Positions 37,912 to 45,574 of a DNA stretch of 64,000 nt are shown here, piece by piece (position 1 is the first letter of the stretch; each line of letters opens with the position of its first letter). This DNA comes from Saprospiraceae bacterium. GTDB taxonomy: Bacteria; Bacteroidota; Bacteroidia; Chitinophagales; Saprospiraceae. The translations under genes and the position numbers were made by a program. Below the pieces are notes generated by a model, which was not told the origin of the DNA, searched no databases, and worked only from the letters and a program-made list of their open reading frames with translations. Where the stretch lies: the NCBI GenBank assembly GCA_029262995.1, contig JAJCYH010000024.1, forward strand, positions 124,001 to 188,000, in the 5' to 3' direction.

Positions 37912-37976
37912 AGGCTCTAACGGTTAGTACATGCGTCGTGGCGGCGTTTAGCTGACATGATCGTTATGTACATTGT
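37912..37976. other. attC-like site upstream of the second intron
   Basis: AGGCTCTAACGG (37912-37923) is complementary to TTAGAGCCT at 35143-35151. Stem arms GTACAT (37927-37932) and ATGTAC (37966-37971) pair with further wobbles and one extrahelical T. The second intron follows at 37977 after ACATTGT. A GTTRRR-type right core is not seen beyond this intron, so this site is incomplete or rearranged. Confidence 0.5.
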
Positions 37977-38607
37977 GTGTTCCTGGCATGTGTGGCTACT
38001 CGAAAGGTAGCATTTTAATCTAGAGGGTGCAAGTCCCTTATACGCGGGGGTGACACCTCGAAGTATTAGTAAGTCGCAAGGGTGTTAAAAATCTGAAGGC
38101 CGCCTGCCGGACGGACAGGGAAGCGAGACTACAAAAGTCGGTACCTACGAATAGTGAATTAAGAGGAGTTTCTGAAAGAAACCAAAGACATAGAAATGTC
38201 TTTGGCGAAATGAACCGCTTGCGGACGGGCTGGCAATGTTTAATAATCAGAGAAAGAAGTCAGCAGAGGTCATAGTACCTGGAAAAACGAGTAAGGATTG
38301 CTAAACCCATACCCTTGAAGCCTCACAACAGGGAAGGACTGAACGCTAAGTAGATTGAAAATCGCTAAGGAGGCATCGCTAGCCTTAGCTTAAATTAGAA
38401 CAAAGCCATGGAAGGTGTAAAGAGCTTTTGTGGTATGCTTGGCGAACCGCCGTAGCGCCTATGCTGAAGCTTCGGCGTAAGCATATACAGCCTGTCCCGC
38501 AGAGAGGGAAGGTCCGTACGTACGGTGGTGACACTTATGCTGAAGCTTCAGCGCAAGTATGTGAGAGGCGCATCGTGGGCTTTATTGCTCACGGCCGTCT
38601 ACTCGAT
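37977..38607 (+). ncRNA. ORF-less class IIC group II intron, copy 2
   Basis: The 631-base element begins GTGTTCCTGGCATG (the fifth base is T where copy 1 has G) and ends CTACTCGAT. It shares long near-identical stretches with copy 1, including GAAGTCAGCAGAGGTCATAG and the GGGAAGGACTGAAC region. Domain V strands are GAACCGCCGTA (38444-38454) and CCGTACGTACGGTGGT (38514-38529), again with about 60 extra bases in between. A second insertion lies between domain V and domain VI (38530-38558). No ORF is present; the open frame across 38428-38640 is intron RNA, not protein. Confidence 0.85.
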
Positions 38608-38646
38608 GTGTGCTGCCACTCCATATTTTTTCTTGATTAGTGCATC

Positions 38647-39516
38647 TTAATCAAGCTCAAGGGGAAGATTGTGGTCTGAGCACCATTCAATTAGTCCACC
38701 GTCGTAAACAGCCACATTCTGATGCCCAAGCAAGTGAAGAATAAAGGCATCGCTGGAGGCGGCAATCCCACCACCACAATACGTGATTACACGTTTCGCA
38801 TCTAGTATTGGTTCGAATAAAGCATGTAACTCCTCAAGTGGGCGGAAACGTTTAGTCTCACGATCAAGTATTTCCCACGCCGTTACGTTTTTTGCTCCGG
38901 GGATGTGCCCTCTTCTACCGTATTCGTTGCGTTCGCCACGGTGTTGACGTCGACCCAAAGCACTTACAATACATGTTTCCTTCTGATTAATTGCGTTAAA
39001 AACTTCCATTTTGTCAGCAATCAAATCTGGATTATATCTTGGAGTAAAAGTAGCAGTAGGATAAACACTTTGCTTTGATGAAATTGGTCTGTTTTCAAGG
39101 TTCCAAGCCATCCAACCTCCATTGAGAACAGCCGCATTTTCAAATCCAAAAGTTCTGAGCATCCACCATAACCTTGCGGCCCACATATTTTCACGTTCGT
39201 CATAGATAACTACTCGACTATCTTCATAAATTCCTAGACGACTCATAAACTTAGCAAAGTGTTCCTCACTTGGCATAGTAAAACTTCGTGTAGACGCTTT
39301 AGGATCTGAAATTTTGAGTAAATCTGCAAATACTGCACCTGGAATGTGTCTTCGTTTGAACTTGTGTTTACCACTTATAACACGGGGAAAAGGCCAAAGT
39401 TTCACTTGTACAGTGGCATCAACTATTCGTAGATCAGGATCATCAAGATGCTCCTCCAACCACTTAGTTTCGACAAGAGGCTTTAAAAGGTTCTTCGATG
39501 ATGTGTCTTTATTCAT
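38647..39516 (-). CDS. Sulfurtransferase with two rhodanese domains
   Basis: I chose the ATG at 39516 (MNKDTSSK...), because the upstream 38 codons to 39630 overlap the recombinase remnant and look noncoding; this gives 289 residues. It has two rhodanese domains: the first with VVIYDERENMWAARLWW, the second with the active-site cysteine in ITYCGGGIAASS (near residue 250) and GHIPGA in both. Thiosulfate/3-mercaptopyruvate sulfurtransferases move sulfur to cyanide or thiols. It is between the second intron and the recombinase pseudogene, on the minus strand. Confidence 0.85.
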   Translation of the reverse strand: MNKDTSSKNLLKPLVETKWLEEHLDDPDLRIVDATVQVKLWPFPRVISGKHKFKRRHIPGAVFADLLKISDPKASTRSFTMPSEEHFAKFMSRLGIYEDSRVVIYDERENMWAARLWWMLRTFGFENAAVLNGGWMAWNLENRPISSKQSVYPTATFTPRYNPDLIADKMEVFNAINQKETCIVSALGRRQHRGERNEYGRRGHIPGAKNVTAWEILDRETKRFRPLEELHALFEPILDAKRVITYCGGGIAASSDAFILHLLGHQNVAVYDGGLIEWCSDHNLPLELD

Positions 39517-39691
39517 AGTATTTAATTTTCGGTTATTAATTCCTGTGTAGTTGCACACAACTAGTATATAGTCCTTTGAAAGATAATTAATATAAATTAA
39601 CTGGGAGGTAAGGCTTATGAAAATTAACACTATAAATCCAATTCTTCTAAAGGACTCCTAACTTCTCCAAGCCTCTTACCACTTACGTGGG

Positions 39692-39978
39692 TTTACCCCG
39701 TGAGATAGGTATTTAGTCTATTTTTTATATATCTCTTACCCCAAGCTGTTTTAAGATACTTTTCTCTTTTTGTAGCATCTTTAGAATTCAAGCCTCCTTC
39801 CCAATAAACTAATTTTAAAGGAACTCTATTTTTCGTAGATTTAACTCTTCCTTTATTATGTTCGTTAAGCCGGGCTAATATATTTTGAGTATAACCTGTA
39901 TAAAAGTTTTTATCTTTTTCTGATTGTAAAACATAAACATAATAGTACATATTCAATAAGTATATCTCATGGGGTAAA
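39692..39978 (-). mobile_element. GIY-YIG element with 16-base inverted ends
   Basis: TTTACCCCGTGAGATA (39692-39707) and TATCTCATGGGGTAAA (39963-39978) are inverted repeats with 15 of 16 matches, and flank a single GIY-YIG gene. The right end encodes part of the new C-terminus of the recombinase fragment (IYPMRYTY), and the stop codon of the GIY-YIG gene lies in the left end. Removing the element rejoins IY to THVSGKRL. Single-gene nuclease elements of this kind seem common in Bacteroidota genomes. Confidence 0.7.
39693..39956 (-). CDS. GIY-YIG nuclease-like protein
   Basis: The 87-residue protein matches the UvrC-like/SLX1-like GIY-YIG fold: YYVYVLQSEKDKNFYTGYT (the GIY..YIG pair as YVYVL and FYTGYT), then the catalytic Arg/Glu context LNEHNKGRVKSTKNR and KLVYWEGG. 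The first and third Met (39956, 39950) are both possible starts. The last codons and the stop lie in the element's left inverted repeat. Its nuclease could cleave the target at recombinase genes; this is inference. Confidence 0.85.
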   Translation of the reverse strand: MNMYYYVYVLQSEKDKNFYTGYTQNILARLNEHNKGRVKSTKNRVPLKLVYWEGGLNSKDATKREKYLKTAWGKRYIKNRLNTYLTG

Positions 39979-41229
39979 TCATAGTCGTCTTCGGACTATT
40001 ATGACCAAGAATCTCTTGAATGTAACGCAATCCAACACCAGACTCAAGCAAATGCGTTGCATAAGAATGTCTTAAAGTATGTAACGTAACTCTAATACCG
40101 ATATTAGCCTTTTTGACAGATCTTCTTAAGATAGATTGTGCACTAGAAGCAGAATATGGCTCTCCTTCCAATCCTTCAAAAAGATGATCTTCTGGCTTAC
40201 AAGCAATTCGATATTCTTCAATCATCTTTATCATTGTTTTTGACAATGGAACTCGTCGGTCCTTTTTACCCTTGCTATTTCTGATATACAAAAGATGCTC
40301 CTCAATTCTTATATCAGTCAACTTAAGCCTTAAAGCTTCACCAATCCTTAGACCTGCTCCATAAATCACAGTTAATAAACATTTGTGCTTTATATTAACA
40401 CATGATAGCAAAATAGACCTTACCTCTTCTTTTGAAAGTACGTTGGGAAGGTATTGTATCTTTCTAGGACGCTCAATTTCTTCCGAGATAATATCTTCCT
40501 TTGAATACAAATTGTAAAAGATTTTTAAGGTGCTAACAAATTGATTCTGCGCTGAATGTGATTTATTTTTTAGTACAAACTCATTATAATTGAAATCCTC
40601 TATATCTTCAGTCGTAAGATCATCCCACTTTATACCTTTAATATTTGAAAAAAATACTTCAAGGCACTGGAATAAGAGTTTATTGTACTGTGACTGTATC
40701 TTTTTTGTTTCATGTAATTACTCATTTTCTCAATTTTGAGAAGAGTATCTGAATCAATAAATCTCTTTTCACCTGGTTCAATCGTTTCTATTCTTCTTGA
40801 GGGAATAATATTTCGCTTTATAATTTTTTCCTCTACTTCCTTTGTTTTAATAACATCCTCGTCGAAATGTATGCTTGAATAATCTACGACCCATGAATGC
40901 CTTTTGGCCAACAAAAGAAATGATTTGAAATAAGAATATCAAAACGGCATAAACGAACAAGAATCCATTTTTGACCATTTCGTAAATGGGGGACCCAAAA
41001 CCAATTTACTTACATCAGGGTTCGCTCTAAAATAAATGCCTATATAGTTAGAATGATATTGATCAATAAGGACAAGCTTGATAAGTGGCGTTTTCTTTGA
41101 TTCCATTTCGCATTGATGGTGATAATCCCATATGGCAAAAAATTTAAATTGTAAACAGGTCAATTGAATAAAGAAGCAGCTGCCGAAAATCCAACAACTG
41201 CTTATACTATAATTGCCTTAATCTATAAC

Positions 41230-42369
41230 TCAATTGATATCTTGCTTTTGTTTAAGCTGCTCAATAGCTGCCGTTAATCCATCTTTGTTTAATTTGTCTG
41301 GAGCACGTGCTAACGCTATCTTAGCATATTCCATAGCCTTATCATATTGTCCAACTGCAGAATATCCTCTGGCTAGCCCTACATTGACTGGCCATACGTC
41401 ACCATGCTTTTCAACGTTTAGTTTGAATACCTTCAATGCTAAGTCAGCCTGATCCAATGCAATTAACTGACGTCCCAATGCGTGAACCTGTAATACATTA
41501 GAGGAAGGATGTTTAGCCGCTTGCTCAAAGGTTGCCATCGCTTTATCCATCATGCCTAATTTCATTTCTAAACCGGCTTTAGTCTGCAGCGTAGTAATAT
41601 TTTCATTGCCCTGAAAAGAGTTCGATGATGCTACCTGTGACCACTGATATGCCTCTTCCAAATTAACATCGTTGTTCAAACAATATGTTGCTGCAGCATT
41701 TCTAAATACCCAATTAAATCCTGCTGAATTTTGCATTTCGCCTTTAAGATGATTGACGTATATATCCTTGGCGTCATTTAACTTAATAGTGAAGGGAATA
41801 CTCAGGTTTTCCCACATCAAAGCAGCCGTGCATTGATCTTCCTGGCGATCGGTAAACTCATAAGTTAACCATTCATGAAAATTATTTTTCTCCGGTGTTA
41901 CTTCTGCACGAACAGCATCTTCAGCTGGGTCATAATAGTAACTGCCCCATGCACCACTATTGTTTGATAGTATCATTGTCCACGGTCCCGTTTCAGCCGG
42001 AATAAAATGCAATCCATATGATCCAGCCTTAATGTCTTTGCCCTGAACTTTCACGTCATGTGAAAAGTAAATTACTGTATTTTCATTTGCTCCAGCTCGC
42101 CATGGTGAAGGGTTAGCTTCTGAGCTAAAGCCAAAATTCAAATTGGTTAGGCCGTAAGGAACAAGATTACCCCAAATTTGACCTTTTCTGCTTTGGCCCT
42201 GGTTGTCGGTGACATCCGGGCTGTTGTAGATGATCTTTACATAGGCATGAGCTCCCATGTATTGTTTGGTTACACTCTTTTGATTTGCTCCCGATGGAGG
42301 AAGCTGAAGTTGACCAGCTAATGATAGACTGATCATAAATGAAAGCGATAGAAGAATAAGTTTTTTCAT
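41230..42369 (-). CDS. DUF2911 protein with TPR tail
   Basis: The 379-residue exported protein has a signal peptide (1-19), a DUF2911 domain (about 20-200, with GQIWGNLVPYG and AGSYGLHFIPAETGPWTMIL) and a C-terminal half with about four TPR-like repeats (for example MMDKAMATFEQAAKH, VGQYDKAMEYAKIAL). DUF2911 proteins are frequent in Bacteroidota and of unknown function, probably periplasmic. It lies 124 bases from the end of the recombinase pseudogene and marks the return to the core region. Confidence 0.85.
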   Translation of the reverse strand: MKKLILLSLSFMISLSLAGQLQLPPSGANQKSVTKQYMGAHAYVKIIYNSPDVTDNQGQSRKGQIWGNLVPYGLTNLNFGFSSEANPSPWRAGANENTVIYFSHDVKVQGKDIKAGSYGLHFIPAETGPWTMILSNNSGAWGSYYYDPAEDAVRAEVTPEKNNFHEWLTYEFTDRQEDQCTAALMWENLSIPFTIKLNDAKDIYVNHLKGEMQNSAGFNWVFRNAAATYCLNNDVNLEEAYQWSQVASSNSFQGNENITTLQTKAGLEMKLGMMDKAMATFEQAAKHPSSNVLQVHALGRQLIALDQADLALKVFKLNVEKHGDVWPVNVGLARGYSAVGQYDKAMEYAKIALARAPDKLNKDGLTAAIEQLKQKQDIN

Positions 42370-42591
42370 GCGAAGTCAATTAAAGTTAAATAATCGTAGT
42401 GATGCAGATCGATTTAGTTGGATGGTCTTTTAATTGACTTAAAATGTAATACTCATTTATTAAGATAGGAAGTGCAGATCACTTTTTAATAATTCTTTAA
42501 CCAATTAAAGGAAGCATATGACAATGCAATGAAAACCTTACTTTACAAAAGGTAAAGCAGAGGAGTCTTCAGATTAGTATTCGAAGCTTAA

Positions 42592-44169
42592 CTAGGATTT
42601 GCTCTTATTCCTCTTTTTATCAGTGCCATATCTTTTACTCTTGGATTTGCCAGACTTTGATTTATCACCACTGCTATCGGATTTTGGTCTGTCAGTGGAT
42701 CTTCTTTTTTTGGACTTTGGTCTGTCTCTATCTCTGGAATCACTACGCCTTCTGTCAGATCGACGTCGGTTTCCACCTCCACCTCCACCTCCTCCTCTGC
42801 CATCTCTTCGGCCTTCTCTATCACCACCTTGGCGGTCAGAAGCTTTATCGTTGAGATCATAATTGGAATTGGTCTTCAGTTTAGACAATTCGTGACTTAG
42901 CAATTTACTTACCAGTTCATCCTTTGATATATCTTTGAAATGTTCTTTGGTTACCTCAATAAAATGTTCTTCAGATTCGCTTAAATTCTTATAATTAAGA
43001 ACATCTTGACACCAGTTTTTTACTCTAACTTGAGCGATTTCACCGACATCAGGAATTTTGATATGCTGAAAAGAAATTGAAAGCTGCTTTTGTAGTCTCT
43101 CCACTTTGTAGCGCTCTCGTCCTCCTATAAAAACCAATGAGATTCCTTTTTTTCCAGCTCTTGCTGTTCTACCACTTCGGTGAGTATAATAGGCATCATC
43201 ATCAGGCAAACTATAATGTATAACGTGGGTTAAATCATTTACATCAATACCACGAGCAGCTACGTCAGTAGCTATTAATATGTCTATTTCTTCATTTTTA
43301 AAACGACGCATCACACGATCCCTCATTTCTTGAGAAAGATCTCCATGGAGTGCGTCTACCTTATAGCTTTGCTTTAATAAGTCTTCCGCAAGATTTTGTG
43401 TATCTCTTTTGGTTCTACAAAAGACTACAGCTCTCATTTCACTGTTGATGTCAATAAACCTTTTAAGGGCCTCGTCTTTATTAGAATTCTTTACTGTAGT
43501 ATATAAGTGCTCAATATTGACATTGACCTTATCTTCACTTTTTATTCTTACTTCAAAAGGATCGTCCATGAATTTCTTCACAATTCTTTTGATATTGTCT
43601 GCCATTGTAGCAGAAAAAAGCCAAGTCATCTTTTCTTCAGGAGTATGAGTAAGGATTTCGTCAATATCTTCCTTGAATCCCATGTTAAGCATTTCGTCAG
43701 CTTCATCAAGAACTGCAACATGAAGTCCTGATAGATCTACGTATTTACGCTTCAAAAGATCAATTAATCTTCCCGGTGTTGCAATTATGATATGTTGCGT
43801 ATCCCTCTTAAGTGCATTCATCTGTTTGGTGATTGAACTTCCACCATATACCGCTAGAATGTTAATCTTTTTTTGATTTTGCGAAAAAAGAGTCATCTGC
43901 TCTGCAATCTGTTGACATAACTCTCGCGTGGGTGACAGGATCAAAGCCTGTGTCTTTCGGTTGTCAATGTCTATTCTGTCTATTATTGGGAGACCAAAGG
44001 CAGCCGTTTTACCAGTACCAGTCTGAGCAAGACCAATAAAGTCACCATATTCATTAAGAAGGTAGGGAATCGCTTTTGATTGAATCTCACTAGGAGTTTC
44101 AAATCCAATTTTTTTAAGAACTTCCAGAATATCGTCTGAAAGCCCCATATTATCAAATGTATTCATCAT
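42592..44169 (-). CDS. DEAD-box RNA helicase with Gly/Arg/Ser/Lys-rich tail
   Basis: The 525-residue DeaD/CsdA-like helicase has motif I AQTGTGKT, PTRELCQQ, motif II DEAD, SAT, RGID and HRSGRTARAG, in two RecA domains (about 1-365), then an RNA-binding-like region to about 440. The tail (about 445-525) is low-complexity, with a poly-Gly run and Arg/Ser/Lys repeats. It probably unwinds structured RNA in ribosome assembly or cold growth. The open frames on other strands across the tail are shadows. Either of two adjacent Met codons (44169, 44166) could start. Confidence 0.93.
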   Translation of the reverse strand: MMNTFDNMGLSDDILEVLKKIGFETPSEIQSKAIPYLLNEYGDFIGLAQTGTGKTAAFGLPIIDRIDIDNRKTQALILSPTRELCQQIAEQMTLFSQNQKKINILAVYGGSSITKQMNALKRDTQHIIIATPGRLIDLLKRKYVDLSGLHVAVLDEADEMLNMGFKEDIDEILTHTPEEKMTWLFSATMADNIKRIVKKFMDDPFEVRIKSEDKVNVNIEHLYTTVKNSNKDEALKRFIDINSEMRAVVFCRTKRDTQNLAEDLLKQSYKVDALHGDLSQEMRDRVMRRFKNEEIDILIATDVAARGIDVNDLTHVIHYSLPDDDAYYTHRSGRTARAGKKGISLVFIGGRERYKVERLQKQLSISFQHIKIPDVGEIAQVRVKNWCQDVLNYKNLSESEEHFIEVTKEHFKDISKDELVSKLLSHELSKLKTNSNYDLNDKASDRQGGDREGRRDGRGGGGGGGGNRRRSDRRRSDSRDRDRPKSKKRRSTDRPKSDSSGDKSKSGKSKSKRYGTDKKRNKSKS

Positions 44170-44182
44170 TTTATTTCAGCCG

Positions 44183-44190
44183 CAAAAGTA
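44183..44190 (-). promoter_or_regulatory. -7 box of the DeaD-like helicase gene
   Basis: Read on the minus strand, TACTTTTG fits TAnnTTTG and lies 14 bases before the ATG at 44169. No other candidate is closer. Confidence 0.5.
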
Positions 44191-44561
44191 AGCTTTTATT
44201 ATCATAGCCGCTTAATACTTATCCTTAGGTATGTGATGTATGCATTTTGCGTAAAGCAATACATTATATGTCTCCTTTATGTGGAAATATTAAATTTTAA
44301 CGAAAGTTTGTTATTTCATGTAATTATGAAGCCATTTCAAGATAAAAAGCAATAAATCACTAATTCTTATAGGCATTTTTATATATTTTGTGTTACGATA
44401 GTTAATTAAATACCGTATTAAATAAATTTATTTCGGTAATTTCAATCTTGCGAAAGTCCTTCTGATTATTATTGCGTTAAATTGATAGATTCGATTGTAA
44501 AGAACGCTTTAACAGTCTAATACAAATCCCTGGATTTTATTATTCACCAAATCGTCATTCT
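44191..44561. other. Intergenic region before the T9SS operon
   Basis: About 370 AT-rich bases; they hold the promoter of the DeaD-like gene and, to the right, the leader of the T9SS operon. I see no hairpin or box that I could assign to the operon. Confidence 0.3.
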
Positions 44562-45563
44562 GTGTTGAGATATAGGCTGATTTTATTCCTTTTATACACC
44601 TTTGGCCCAGTTTCGCTGTGGTCACAGGACATCCATTATTCACAATTCTTCAACTCACCATTGAACTTATCTCCTTCATTAACAGGATCATTTAATGGTG
44701 ATTCCAGATATCATGCTAATTACCGCAATCAATGGGCCAGTGTTCCAGTAGATTATGTAAGTGCTGATGTAGGAGCTGACTTTAAAATCAGAAATTTCAA
44801 AAATGAAAACTATCTGGCTGTTGGTGGATTGATCAATTACGATATGGCTGGAGATTTGAATTTAAGTTTGACCGGCATTAATTTGCTTATGGCTTATTCT
44901 TTTAAGCTTAATGAGACGGGTACAATTAATCCCGCAATCAATATCTCCTATGCACAACGAAAATTTGAAGCTGGAAATGTACTAACAGGAAACCAATGGG
45001 ATGGGAGAGCATACAACCCATCTATCCCTGCTGAAAATATAGGATCGGATAATAGCTCTTATTTTGACCTCGGTGCTGGTATTAATTATAGATGGCAAAA
45101 GGCCTATAGATCCTATTTTGACCTAGGCGTTGGTGCTTATCATATAATCAAACCTACAGATTCCTTTAATCCTGACGCAACGTATACATCTGAAAGACCG
45201 ATGCGATTGTCTTTTTATGCTATGGTAAATTTACCGATTACCAATGGAATGGACATTTTGCTAAATGGTTTATATGCCAAGCAAGAAGCTTATTCTGAGA
45301 AAGTGATTAATTCACAACTTAAGTTTTATTTGGGGCAGAGACAAAGTGCCGCCTTTTATCTTGGGGCAGGTTACCGATTTGATGATGCATGGTACCCTAT
45401 GGTTGCAATTGAATTAGGTTCTGTATATGGAGCTTTTTCCTATGATTTTAATATTTCAGATTTTGACGTGGTGACAATGGGCAGAGGTGGACCCGAAATT
45501 AGTTTACGTTACATTATTGCACGTATTCCTAAAGGGGTTGACAAGCCTTGTCCACTTTATTAA
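44562..45563 (+). CDS. PorP/SprF-family T9SS outer-membrane protein
   Basis: The 333-residue protein has a signal peptide (ending LWSQ) and the PorP/SprF start DIHYSQFFNSPLNLSPSLTG, with a predicted 14-strand barrel (repeated aromatic pattern, ending SLRYIIARIPKG). PorP/SprF proteins pair with T9SS type B cargo proteins, tethering or exporting them. The start is a GTG (44562), with TTG at 44565 as the alternative. The next gene starts 11 bases after its stop, so it is in an operon with the two genes that follow. Confidence 0.9.
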   Translation: MLRYRLILFLLYTFGPVSLWSQDIHYSQFFNSPLNLSPSLTGSFNGDSRYHANYRNQWASVPVDYVSADVGADFKIRNFKNENYLAVGGLINYDMAGDLNLSLTGINLLMAYSFKLNETGTINPAINISYAQRKFEAGNVLTGNQWDGRAYNPSIPAENIGSDNSSYFDLGAGINYRWQKAYRSYFDLGVGAYHIIKPTDSFNPDATYTSERPMRLSFYAMVNLPITNGMDILLNGLYAKQEAYSEKVINSQLKFYLGQRQSAAFYLGAGYRFDDAWYPMVAIELGSVYGAFSYDFNISDFDVVTMGRGGPEISLRYIIARIPKGVDKPCPLY

Positions 45564-45574
45564 ATGATAGTTAG

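Larger units (their letters stand above)
39630..41106 (-). pseudogene. Tyrosine recombinase broken by stop, frameshift and GIY-YIG insertion
   Basis: Four pieces rebuild a recombinase of about 400 residues. The N-terminal domain (MESKKTPLIKLVLIDQYH, with FTKWSKMDS) ends at a TGA (40939), then continues as YSYFKSFLLLAKRHSWVVDY. After SSALKYFF the frame is lost in a T-run near 40668; adding one T restores GIKWDDLTTEDIEDFN. The catalytic part has GAGLRIGEALR, HTLRHSYATH, GH and TTMIY. The gene is then split at the catalytic Tyr codon by the GIY-YIG element, and its end (HVSGKRLGEVRSPLEELDL, stop 39630) follows on the other side. Related enzymes are common in Bacteroidota mobile DNA. Confidence 0.85.

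Noticed and set aside
38428-38640. 70-codon open frame across intron copy 2
   Set aside because: It lies in domain V/VI of the group II intron and has no protein-like features.
39517-39630. N-terminal extension of the sulfurtransferase
   Set aside because: The internal ATG at 39516 fits the family start, and the upstream codons overlap the end of the recombinase remnant.
20895-41000. Possible reassignment of TGA to Trp, suggested by the SnoaL and recombinase remnants
   Set aside because: TGA ends intact genes here (for example carbonic anhydrase), and both cases have other lesions too.
42588-42862. Open frames on both strands over the end of the DeaD-like helicase gene
   Set aside because: They are shadows of the low-complexity Gly/Arg/Lys-rich tail.
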